From assembly GCA_958448555.1 (NCBI GenBank), contig CAUDEL010000042.1, forward strand, positions 1 through 26,547: 26,547 nucleotides of DNA. The letters run 5' to 3'. The notes under the pieces were generated by a model. It searched no databases. It saw only the letters and a program-made list of their open reading frames with translations, and had not been told where the DNA came from. The position numbers were made by a program, and so were the translations under genes. Below, piece by piece: positions 18,125 to 24,592 of this stretch (its first letter is position 1; each line of letters starts with the position of its first letter). Source of the DNA: Limiplasma sp958448555. Lineage in GTDB: Bacteria; Bacillota; Clostridia; Christensenellales; Aristaeellaceae.

Positions 18125-19246
18125 ATGAAAAATGTAATGGGTGTGATTTATACCGGCGAGAAGGACAGCTTTCTTCGGGAGCTGACCCTTCTGCGCGCCA
18201 TCGCCGCCATGCCTGTGGCGGGGCGCTACCGCGTCATTGATTTTCTGGTCAGCAGCATGGTGGGCAGCGGCATGCGCAACGTGGGCGTCATCATGCAAAA
18301 GAACTACCACAGCCTGATGGACCATCTGGGCAGCGGCAAGGAGTGGGACCTGCACGGCAAAAACGACGGCCTCTACATCCTGCCCCCGTTCCTCACCCGC
18401 GACAACGTGGGCGTGTACAACGGATCGCTGGACGCGCTGCACTCCAACATGAACTACCTCCGGCGCAGCCGGCAGGAGTACGTGCTCCTGTGCAACAGCC
18501 TGATCGTCTTTAACGCCAACTTCACCGACATGTTCAAGAGCTATCTGGATTCCGGGTGCGACGTGATGATGCTCTACACCAAGGACCCGGAGATGCAGCG
18601 CCCGGAATACGGCACGTATCTGGACATCGACGCCACGGGCAAGGTAGTCGATATCGAAATCGACCCCACCAAGCCGCGTTACGAAAATACCAGCATGGAC
18701 GTGATTTTGCTCCGCAAGGACCTTTTGATCGACCTGGTGGACCGCGGAGCCGCGCACGGCTATCACGACCTGGTGCGTGACGTCTTGCAGCGCATGGCGC
18801 GCGACGCGGGTCTGAACCTGTGCGGATATGAATATAAGGATATATGCTTCCGCCTGGACAGCGTGCAGAGCTACTTCAAGTTCAACCTCGCCACCCTGGA
18901 CACCGATGTGCGCCACCGCCTGTTCCCCGAGGATAAGCCCGTCTACACCAAGGTGCGCGACGAGCTGCCCGCCCGCTACATGGATGGCGCCTGGGTCATC
19001 AACTCCATGGTCGCCGACGGCTGTATCATCAACGGCACGGTGGAGCACAGCGTGCTGTTCCGCGGCGTCAAGATCGACAAGGGCGCGCATGTGAAGAACT
19101 GCATCATCATGCAGGACTGCCATGTGGAAGAGGGCGTGCAGCTGGAGAACTGCATTTTGGATAAGCAGGCCGTCATCAAGCACGACGGCAGGCTCATCGG
19201 CCCCAGCGCCTACCCCATCGTCATCTCCAAGAACATGATTATCTGA
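18125..19246 (+). CDS. glgD: Glucose-1-phosphate adenylyltransferase, GlgD subunit
   Basis: Non-catalytic or regulatory partner of GlgC, found in Bacillota. The 373-aa product aligns in plan with GlgC, but its N-terminus reads GVIYTGEKDSFLRELT in place of the AGGxGSRL nucleotide-binding loop, so it cannot be a normal pyrophosphorylase alone. It keeps the fold markers (AGRYRVIDFLVSSMV, GSGKEWDL, YILPPF) and a C-terminal beta-helix (GCIINGTVEHSVLFRGVKI). In studied Bacillota pairs GlgD raises GlgC activity. It starts 33 nt after glgC, with a GAGG-containing site upstream, and sits 22 nt before glgA. Confidence 0.96.
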   Translation: MKNVMGVIYTGEKDSFLRELTLLRAIAAMPVAGRYRVIDFLVSSMVGSGMRNVGVIMQKNYHSLMDHLGSGKEWDLHGKNDGLYILPPFLTRDNVGVYNGSLDALHSNMNYLRRSRQEYVLLCNSLIVFNANFTDMFKSYLDSGCDVMMLYTKDPEMQRPEYGTYLDIDATGKVVDIEIDPTKPRYENTSMDVILLRKDLLIDLVDRGAAHGYHDLVRDVLQRMARDAGLNLCGYEYKDICFRLDSVQSYFKFNLATLDTDVRHRLFPEDKPVYTKVRDELPARYMDGAWVINSMVADGCIINGTVEHSVLFRGVKIDKGAHVKNCIIMQDCHVEEGVQLENCILDKQAVIKHDGRLIGPSAYPIVISKNMII

Positions 19247-19268
19247 TGTCGGAAGGAGTTTTTAGCGC

Positions 19269-20711
19269 ATGAAGATCCTCTTCACAGCCAGCGAATGTGT
19301 GCCCTTTATCAAAACGGGCGGGCTGGCGGACGTGGTGGGCGCCCTGGCGCCCGTGCTGGCCAAAAAGGGCCACGACGTGCGCGTCATCTTGCCAATGTAC
19401 ACCGCCATCGGCCAGAAATGGCAGGAGCAGATGCAGTATCTGCTGGACTTTGACGTCCAGCTCGGCTGGCGCAGGCAATACTGCGGCGTGCAGATGCTCA
19501 AGAAGGATGGCGTCATCTACTATTTCCTGGACAACAAGTACTATTTTGGCCGTCCCTACATCTACGGCCTGGGCGGCGACGAGTACGAGCGCTACGGCTT
19601 CTTCTGCCGCGCCTGCCTCAACGCCCTGCCGCTTCTGGACTTCAGCCCCGATATCCTGCACGCCCACGACTGGCAAAGCGGCATGATCCCGGCGCTTCTG
19701 AAGATCCAGTACGCGCACTTCCCCTTCTATGCCCACATCCGCAGCATGTTCACCATCCACAACCTCCAGTACCAGGGCATCTTCGGCATCAAGGACGTGC
19801 AGGATGTGCTGGGCCTGGGCGACGGGCTGTGGAGCTCGGATAAGCTGGAGTGCTTTGGCTGCGCCAACTTCATGAAGGCCGGTCTGGTCTATGCCGACGC
19901 CATCACCACCGTCAGCCCCAGCTATGCTGAGGAGATCACCACCGCCTACTACGGCGAGCGCCTCGACGGGCTGATCCGTGCGCGGCGCGATTCGCTCTAC
20001 GGCGTGCTCAACGGCATCGACGTGGACGAATACAACCCCGAAACCGACCCCATGATCTACAAGAACTATTCCCTCAAGGACATGAGCGGCAAGGCCGAGA
20101 ACAAGGCCAGGCTGCAAAAGGACCTGGGGCTGAAGGTGGACCCCGATGTTCCGCTGATCGCCATGGTTGGCCGCCTGAGCAATCAGAAGGGCCTGGACCT
20201 GGTGGACTGCGTGATGGCCGACATCATGAACGAGGACGTGCAGATGGCCGTGCTGGGCATGGGCGACGCGCGCTACACCAACCTCTTCAGCTGGGCCGAG
20301 CAGCAGTACCGCGGCCGCCTTGCCGCCCGCTTCGCCATGGACCATGAGCTGGCGCACAAGATGTACGCGGGCGCGGACTTCTTCCTCATGCCCTCGCTCT
20401 TTGAGCCCTGTGGCCTGAGCCAGCTCATCTCGCTGCGCTACGGCACGATCCCCATCGTGCGCGAGACCGGCGGCCTGCGCGATACGGTGCTGAGCTACAA
20501 CGAGTACACCCAGGACGGCAACGGCTTTACCTTCCTCAACTATAACGCGCACGACATGCTCAACGTCATCCGCCGGGCTCTGACGTATTATCGTGAGCAC
20601 GAGGACGTCATCAAGCTCCTGCGCTCGCGGGGCATGAAGGGCGATTATAGCTGGACCCACAGCGCCGGTGAATACGTCAAGATTTACCAGAAGCTCACGG
20701 GCAAGAAATAG
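19269..20711 (+). CDS. glgA: Glycogen synthase (ADP-glucose dependent)
   Basis: GT5 glycosyltransferase that adds glucose from ADP-glucose to the growing alpha-1,4 chain. The 480-aa product has normal length. It opens MKILFTASECVPFIKTGGLADV, with the ADP-glucose-binding KTGGL motif at 15-19. The second Rossmann domain carries VGRLSNQKGLDL, and the retaining-GT motif is FEPCGLSQLISLRYGTIPIVRETGGL. ATG at 19269 follows AAGGAG by 10 nt. It is the last gene of the operon and is closed by a terminator. No glgP or glgX lies beside it. Confidence 0.97.
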   Translation: MKILFTASECVPFIKTGGLADVVGALAPVLAKKGHDVRVILPMYTAIGQKWQEQMQYLLDFDVQLGWRRQYCGVQMLKKDGVIYYFLDNKYYFGRPYIYGLGGDEYERYGFFCRACLNALPLLDFSPDILHAHDWQSGMIPALLKIQYAHFPFYAHIRSMFTIHNLQYQGIFGIKDVQDVLGLGDGLWSSDKLECFGCANFMKAGLVYADAITTVSPSYAEEITTAYYGERLDGLIRARRDSLYGVLNGIDVDEYNPETDPMIYKNYSLKDMSGKAENKARLQKDLGLKVDPDVPLIAMVGRLSNQKGLDLVDCVMADIMNEDVQMAVLGMGDARYTNLFSWAEQQYRGRLAARFAMDHELAHKMYAGADFFLMPSLFEPCGLSQLISLRYGTIPIVRETGGLRDTVLSYNEYTQDGNGFTFLNYNAHDMLNVIRRALTYYREHEDVIKLLRSRGMKGDYSWTHSAGEYVKIYQKLTGKK

Positions 20712-20726
20712 GCTTCCCATCCCCCT

Positions 20727-20757
20727 GCGGGGCCCGCTTTGCGGGTCCCGCTTTTTT
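20727..20757 (+). terminator. glg operon terminator
   Basis: An 11-bp stem (20727-20737 with 20741-20751, one G-T wobble) closes a TTT loop and is followed by six T residues. It lies 15 nt after the glgA stop. Confidence 0.9.
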
Positions 20758-20807
20758 GATTTTACGGACGATTCAAAAAAAGGCCCGTTTTATGTTCATT
20801 TTTCAGG

Positions 20808-20837
20808 TTGACAAAGTGGCCGTCCGTGCTGTAAAGT
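20808..20837 (+). promoter_or_regulatory. Promoter of the NCS2 permease gene
   Basis: A perfect TTGACA (20808-20813) and TAAAGT (20832-20837) are separated by 18 bp. The leader is about 75 nt. In it, two GCATGC palindromes (20888-20893 and 20910-20915) could pair and place the AAAGGAG site at the edge of the hairpin. I saw no purine riboswitch or PyrR-binding consensus. Confidence 0.65.
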
Positions 20838-20919
20838 ATGTAAACGAGTGTGGGCCTCGGGGCTGGTTTTCCCTGTCCCAGGGCTTTGCATGCACATCAA
20901 CACAAAGGAGCATGCACAA

Positions 20920-22332
20920 ATGAACGGCCTCAGAAAACTGAACGATCTCCTTTTTCCGGGTGCAAAAACCTACGAGCGGGTTGGCGCTGGCAAGGCGCTG
21001 GCGCTGGGCTTCCAGCACGCCTTCGCCATGAGCTGCGCCACCATCCTCGTCCCCCTGCTGACGGGCCTTGACGTGGGCGTGGCGCTGCTGGCCGCGGGCC
21101 TTGGCACGCTGGTGTTCCACCTGTGCACGGGCGGCAAGAGCCCCGTGTTCCTGGGTTCCTCCTTTGCCTTCATCGCGGCGCTGTGCATCGTGCTGGACCC
21201 GGCGGGAGCGCCCAACTCGTTCGGCATGAACCGCGTGGAGCAGATTCAGGTCGCCATGTGGGGCATCATGGGCGCCGGTGCGATCTACCTGGTCTTTGCG
21301 CTGCTCATCAAACTCATCGGCATGAAATTTATCGACCGCCTCTTCCCGCCCGTGGTGCGCGGCGTGGGCATCGCCATCATCGGCCTGAACCTCGCCTCCT
21401 CCGCCATCAGCAACATCCAGAGCAACAACGGCTTTGAGCTCTTCACCTCCGGGTATTACTGGAGCTGGGCCCTGGCGCTGCTCACCTGCCTGACGGCGGT
21501 GCTGCTCTCCAGCTACGGCAAGGGCATGTTCAAGATGGCTTCCATCGTCATCGCCCTGGGCACGGGCTACGTGGTCAGCCTGATCGTGACCTCCACGGGT
21601 CTCGCCCCCGCGGGCCTGATGAACCTCTCGGCCATCGGCGAGCACGGCTGGGTGGAGCTGCCCAATGTGGTGTTCCCGACCTTCGACTTTGCCGGCCGCG
21701 GTTCGCAGATTCTGCGCGCCATCGGCATCATCAGCCCGGTTGCCATCGTAACCATGGTCGAGCACGTGGGCGACGTGTACGCAAACGGCGCGGTCGTGGG
21801 CCGCGACTTCACCAAGGACCCCGGCCTGCACCGCACCATGGCGGGCGACGGCCTGGCGACCATGGTGGCCGGTTTCATCGGCGGCCCGGCCAACACCACC
21901 TATTCGGAAAACACCGCCGTCCTCGCCGCAACCGGCAACTATAACCCCGTCACCCTGCGCATCGCCGCGGTGATCGCCATCCTCGTCTCCTTCTGCGGCA
22001 AGGCCATCGGCATCGTGGAGACCGTGCCCAACTGCGTGCTGGGCGGCGCCTGCATCGTGCTCTACGGCATGATCGCCTCCGTCGGCCTGCGCACGCTGGT
22101 GGAAAATCACGTGGACTTCACCAAGAACCGCAACCTCTGCATCGCCGCGGTCATGCTCGTGCTGGCCATGGGCGGCGCGACCATCGGCGGCCCCGATTTC
22201 AGCTTCAGCGGCATCGGCCTGGGCATCATTTCGGGCATCATCCTCAACCTCATCATGCCCGAGGCCAAGGAGCCCAAGCCCGGCCTCGTGGCCCACAGCG
22301 TGCCGGAAGAGGAAATCGTCAGGGAAAAATAA
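20920..22332 (+). CDS. NCS2-family permease, probably uracil (UraA-type)
   Basis: Integral membrane transporter of 470 aa with the alternating glycine-rich and hydrophobic segments expected for 14 helices. QHAFAM in TM1 and the signature EHVGDVYANGAVVGRDFTKD...GLHRTMAGDGLATM...GGPANTTYSENTAV match uracil permeases more closely than the xanthine branch. Glu in EHVGD and in TYSEN correspond to the substrate- and proton-coupling acidic residues of UraA. ATG at 20920 has AAAGGAG 9 nt upstream; an in-frame extension runs back toward the promoter and is rejected. It is a single-gene unit with its own promoter and terminator and has no pyrimidine genes beside it. Uracil is likely, not proven. Confidence 0.9.
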   Translation: MNGLRKLNDLLFPGAKTYERVGAGKALALGFQHAFAMSCATILVPLLTGLDVGVALLAAGLGTLVFHLCTGGKSPVFLGSSFAFIAALCIVLDPAGAPNSFGMNRVEQIQVAMWGIMGAGAIYLVFALLIKLIGMKFIDRLFPPVVRGVGIAIIGLNLASSAISNIQSNNGFELFTSGYYWSWALALLTCLTAVLLSSYGKGMFKMASIVIALGTGYVVSLIVTSTGLAPAGLMNLSAIGEHGWVELPNVVFPTFDFAGRGSQILRAIGIISPVAIVTMVEHVGDVYANGAVVGRDFTKDPGLHRTMAGDGLATMVAGFIGGPANTTYSENTAVLAATGNYNPVTLRIAAVIAILVSFCGKAIGIVETVPNCVLGGACIVLYGMIASVGLRTLVENHVDFTKNRNLCIAAVMLVLAMGGATIGGPDFSFSGIGLGIISGIILNLIMPEAKEPKPGLVAHSVPEEEIVREK

Positions 22333-22335
22333 ACC

Positions 22336-22378
22336 CATCCGGGCGGCGCAAAAGGACGCGCCGCCCGGATGTTCTTTT
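22336..22378 (+). terminator. Terminator of the permease gene
   Basis: A perfect 14-bp stem (22336-22349 with 22358-22371) closes an 8-nt loop AAAAGGAC and is followed by TTCTTTT. It begins 3 nt after the permease stop codon. Confidence 0.92.
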
Positions 22379-22390
22379 AAACCGCTTTTG

Positions 22391-22399
22391 TGCTATACT
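22391..22399 (+). promoter_or_regulatory. Extended -10 promoter of the flavoprotein gene
   Basis: TGCTATACT is an extended -10 element, with TATACT at 22394-22399. It lies 25 nt before the ATG. The -35 region (near TTCTTT, inside the terminator tail) is poor, as is usual for extended -10 promoters. Confidence 0.5.
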
Positions 22400-22424
22400 G
22401 ATAGGGAAACAGGGAGGGATCGCA

Positions 22425-23045
22425 ATGAAGGTGGTTCTGGTCAACGGCAGCCCCAACGAGAAAGGCTGCACCTATACGGCGCTTTCGGAGGTCGCCGCCG
22501 AGCTTGAGCGGCAGGGCGTAGAAGCCGAGATCGTGCACATCGGCAAGGAACCGATTCGCGGCTGTCTGGGCTGCGGCGGCTGCCGCAAGGCGGGCCGCTG
22601 CGTGTTCGACGACGCGGTGAACGCGCTGGCCGGAAAGCTCGCGGAGGCGGACGGCCTGGTCTTTGGCTCGCCGGTGTTTTACGCGGGGATCTCGGGGCAG
22701 CTCAAGTGCTTCATGGACCGGCTGTTTTACAGCCAGGGCGCGGCGCTGGCTCACAAGCCCGCCGCCGCGGTCGTCAGCGCGCGGCGCGGCGGATGCGCCA
22801 CGGCGTTTGACGACATCAACCGTTTTTTCACCATCAACCGCATGCCCGTGGTCGCCTCACAATACTGGAATCAGGTGCACGGCAACACGCCCGAGGAGGT
22901 CAGGCAGGATGCGGAGGGCCTGCAAATCATGCGCACGCTGGCGCGCAACATGGCCTGGCTGCTCAGGTGCATGGAAGCGGGTCGCCAGGCGGGCGTCGCG
23001 CTGCCCGAGCGCGAGGCGCCCGTGCGGACCAATTTTATTCGCTGA
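22425..23045 (+). CDS. Flavodoxin-fold NAD(P)H:FMN reductase, iron-sulfur flavoprotein-like
   Basis: Cytosolic flavoprotein of 206 aa. It begins MKVVLVNGSPNEKGCTYTAL, a phosphate-binding loop for FMN. C47, C50, C53 and C59 form CLGCGGCRKAGRC, matching the compact Cx2Cx2Cx4-7C motif that holds a [4Fe-4S] cluster in archaeal and clostridial iron-sulfur flavoproteins. GSPVFYAGISGQLKCFMDR is the usual second FMN-contact region. Electron transfer to O2, H2O2 or quinones is the likely role; the partner is unknown. ATG at 22425 follows GGGAGG by 7 nt. Its last 11 bases overlap the convergent HAD gene. Confidence 0.9.
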   Translation: MKVVLVNGSPNEKGCTYTALSEVAAELERQGVEAEIVHIGKEPIRGCLGCGGCRKAGRCVFDDAVNALAGKLAEADGLVFGSPVFYAGISGQLKCFMDRLFYSQGAALAHKPAAAVVSARRGGCATAFDDINRFFTINRMPVVASQYWNQVHGNTPEEVRQDAEGLQIMRTLARNMAWLLRCMEAGRQAGVALPEREAPVRTNFIR

Positions 23046-23823
23046 GGGATTCGAGGCTTCCGTCCCGGGCAATCTGCCTGAGGACGGGAAGCACCTGCGC
23101 GCACAGGCGGATACCGGGCCTGCGAAGCGCCGGGTCCGCGTGCCGCATCAAAAACGGATAGCCTACGCTCTCCAGCATGCTCTCATCGTTGAAGCTGTCG
23201 CCAAAGGCGGCGGCTTCTTGCTTTTGGATGCCCGTCCTGGCCATGAGCATGCGCATGCCGGTTCCCTTGTTGGCGGCGGTAAAATCAAACCAGTCCGGGC
23301 CGGAAACCGTGGCGGTCAGCCTTCCCGCCCACTTCCTGAGCAGCTCCGGCGCGATTTGCGATAGCCCCTCGTCGATCTGGCCTGAGATTTTGAGCATGGG
23401 TTCGGTCACGTCCTGCGGGCTGTCGATGATGGTGACGGTGTTTCTCAGGCGGTAGACAATATCGTCGGTGTAGCGGCGGTTTCGATCCAGCATGTAGGTG
23501 GTATGCCTGCCGCTGATGAGCAGGTTCATTCCCATGCGCTCAATATCGGCGATCACCTCTTGGGCGATGTCCGGCGCAATGGCGGTCGTGCCGATGACCT
23601 CTCCCCCATGGACGCACAACGCCCCGTTTTCGCAGATGAACGCCATCTGCTCCGCCACCGGCGCAAACAGCCTGCGCAGGTTGCCAAGCTGCCGCCCGCT
23701 GCATGCCGTGAACAGGATGCCCCGCGCCGTCAGCGCCTCCACCGTTTCAAACGTGCCCTCAGGCAGCGTCCCCCGGCTCGTCAAGAGCGTCCCGTCCAGG
23801 TCCGTGGCGATCAAGCGGATCAT
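23035..23823 (-). CDS. HAD-superfamily Cof-type sugar-phosphate phosphatase
   Basis: Magnesium-dependent hydrolase of 262 aa, subfamily IIB. Motif I is DLDGTLL, with Asp8 as nucleophile and Asp10 as acid/base. Motif II is TACSGRQ, Lys in AANKGTG gives motif III, and GDSFNDESML is motif IV, binding Mg2+. The C2-type cap lies between about 85 and 190. Substrates of such proteins vary (sugar phosphates, FMN, pyridoxal phosphate). ATG at 23823 has GGAGG 7 nt upstream; the frame extends further but passes through the promoter. It overlaps the convergent flavoprotein gene by 11 bp and has its own promoter. Confidence 0.92.
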   Translation of the reverse strand: MIRLIATDLDGTLLTSRGTLPEGTFETVEALTARGILFTACSGRQLGNLRRLFAPVAEQMAFICENGALCVHGGEVIGTTAIAPDIAQEVIADIERMGMNLLISGRHTTYMLDRNRRYTDDIVYRLRNTVTIIDSPQDVTEPMLKISGQIDEGLSQIAPELLRKWAGRLTATVSGPDWFDFTAANKGTGMRMLMARTGIQKQEAAAFGDSFNDESMLESVGYPFLMRHADPALRRPGIRLCAQVLPVLRQIARDGSLESLSE

Positions 23824-23853
23824 CTTTCGTCCTCCCCAGAAAATGCTGGCGGT

Positions 23854-23882
23854 ATCATAGCACATTCCGCCACGTGCGTCAA
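23854..23882 (-). promoter_or_regulatory. Promoter of the HAD phosphatase gene
   Basis: On the minus strand TTGACG (23882-23877) and TATGAT (23859-23854) are separated by 17 bp, with TGTGC just before the -10. It is 31 bp from the divergent metal-operon promoter boundary. Confidence 0.75.
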
Positions 23883-23911
23883 TTTTTCGTTCCCTTTTTT
23901 CCAAAAGGCGG

Positions 23912-23960
23912 TTGACATCTCCTCATAGTTGATGTATTATTCATATGAACATTCATTCAT
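23912..23960 (+). promoter_or_regulatory. Promoter and ArsR-type operator of the metal-efflux operon
   Basis: A perfect TTGACA (23912-23917) and TATTAT (23935-23940) are separated by 17 bp. At and after the -10 lie repeated half-sites: TTCATATGAA (23940-23949, a perfect palindrome), TTCAT at 23952-23956 and TTCAT at 23956-23960, giving ATGAA-N2-TTCAT and ATGAA-N6-TTCAT pairs. ArsR/SmtB repressors bind such imperfect dyads over the -10 and start site, so bound repressor would block RNA polymerase. Confidence 0.8.
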
Positions 23961-23979
23961 GTTATGAGGAGGCGATCCG

Positions 23980-24342
23980 ATGCCGGGCGAAACCGAACAG
24001 ATGGCATGCGATTTTCTCTATGTACACAAGGAGATCGTTGAAAAGGTCCAACGCGAGATGCCCGGGGAAAGCGTTCTGTTTGACCTGAGCGAGCTGTTCA
24101 AGGTCTTTGGCGATTCCACACGCATCCGCATCCTCTACTGCCTGTTTGCCAGCGAGATGTGCGTTTGCGACATCGCCACGCTTCTGAGCATGACGCAGAG
24201 CGCCATCTCGCACCAGCTCAGCGTACTCAAGAAAAACAGGCTGGTCAAGAGCCGCCGCGACGGCAAGACCATCTTCTACTCCCTGGCCGACAGCCATGTC
24301 CGCACGATTCTGGACCAGGGCGTGGAGCATGTGACGGAATAA
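23980..24342 (+). CDS. ArsR/SmtB-family metal-sensing repressor
   Basis: Winged-helix repressor of 120 aa that should leave DNA when it binds metal. The core is FKVFGDSTRIRILYCL, the CVCD segment, and recognition helix SMTQSAISHQLSVLKK. Two potential metal sites are visible. Helix alpha-3 has C61-V-C63-D64, with C10 and H16 near the N-terminus as possible partners (CadC/SmtB alpha-3N site). Helix alpha-5 has D104, H106, H117 and E120, the zinc set of SmtB. ATG at 23980 follows GAGGAGG by 7 nt. It is first in an operon with an HMA protein and a P1B-2 ATPase. Zn, Cd or Pb is the likely inducer. Confidence 0.94.
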   Translation: MPGETEQMACDFLYVHKEIVEKVQREMPGESVLFDLSELFKVFGDSTRIRILYCLFASEMCVCDIATLLSMTQSAISHQLSVLKKNRLVKSRRDGKTIFYSLADSHVRTILDQGVEHVTE

Positions 24343-24354
24343 GGAGGTTTTCTC

Positions 24355-24573
24355 ATGAAAAAGGTATTTAAGCTCCATGAGCTGGACTGTGCCAACTGCG
24401 CCGCGAAGATGGAGGCGGCTATCCGAAAAATTGCCGGCGTGGAGAGCGCGTCGGTCAACTTCATGACCCAGAAGCTGACGCTTCAGGCCGCGGACGCGGA
24501 CTTTGAGCGGGTGTTCTCGGAGGCCGAAAAGGCCATTCGCCGGGTCGAGCCCGGCTGCGCCATCGTCAAATAA
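24355..24573 (+). CDS. Free-standing HMA metal-binding protein
   Basis: A 72-aa soluble protein with a complete ferredoxin-like heavy-metal-associated domain. The metal motif is D11-C12-A-N-C15; an acidic residue before the first Cys is typical of the Zn/Cd/Pb-binding HMA domains of ZntA, whereas Cu domains usually have Met or Thr nearby. AAGGAGG is 7 nt before the ATG, 12 nt after the regulator stop. The ATPase 19 nt downstream lacks any N-terminal HMA, so this protein probably supplies that domain in trans, as a delivery or regulatory partner. Such split arrangements occur in Clostridia. Confidence 0.92.
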   Translation: MKKVFKLHELDCANCAAKMEAAIRKIAGVESASVNFMTQKLTLQAADADFERVFSEAEKAIRRVEPGCAIVK

Positions 24574-24592
24574 GCTGCTGGAGGTCTGCAAT

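Noticed and set aside
20838..20919. Purine riboswitch or PyrR attenuator in the permease leader
   Set aside because: Neither consensus is visible, and the hairpins present do not match those classes.
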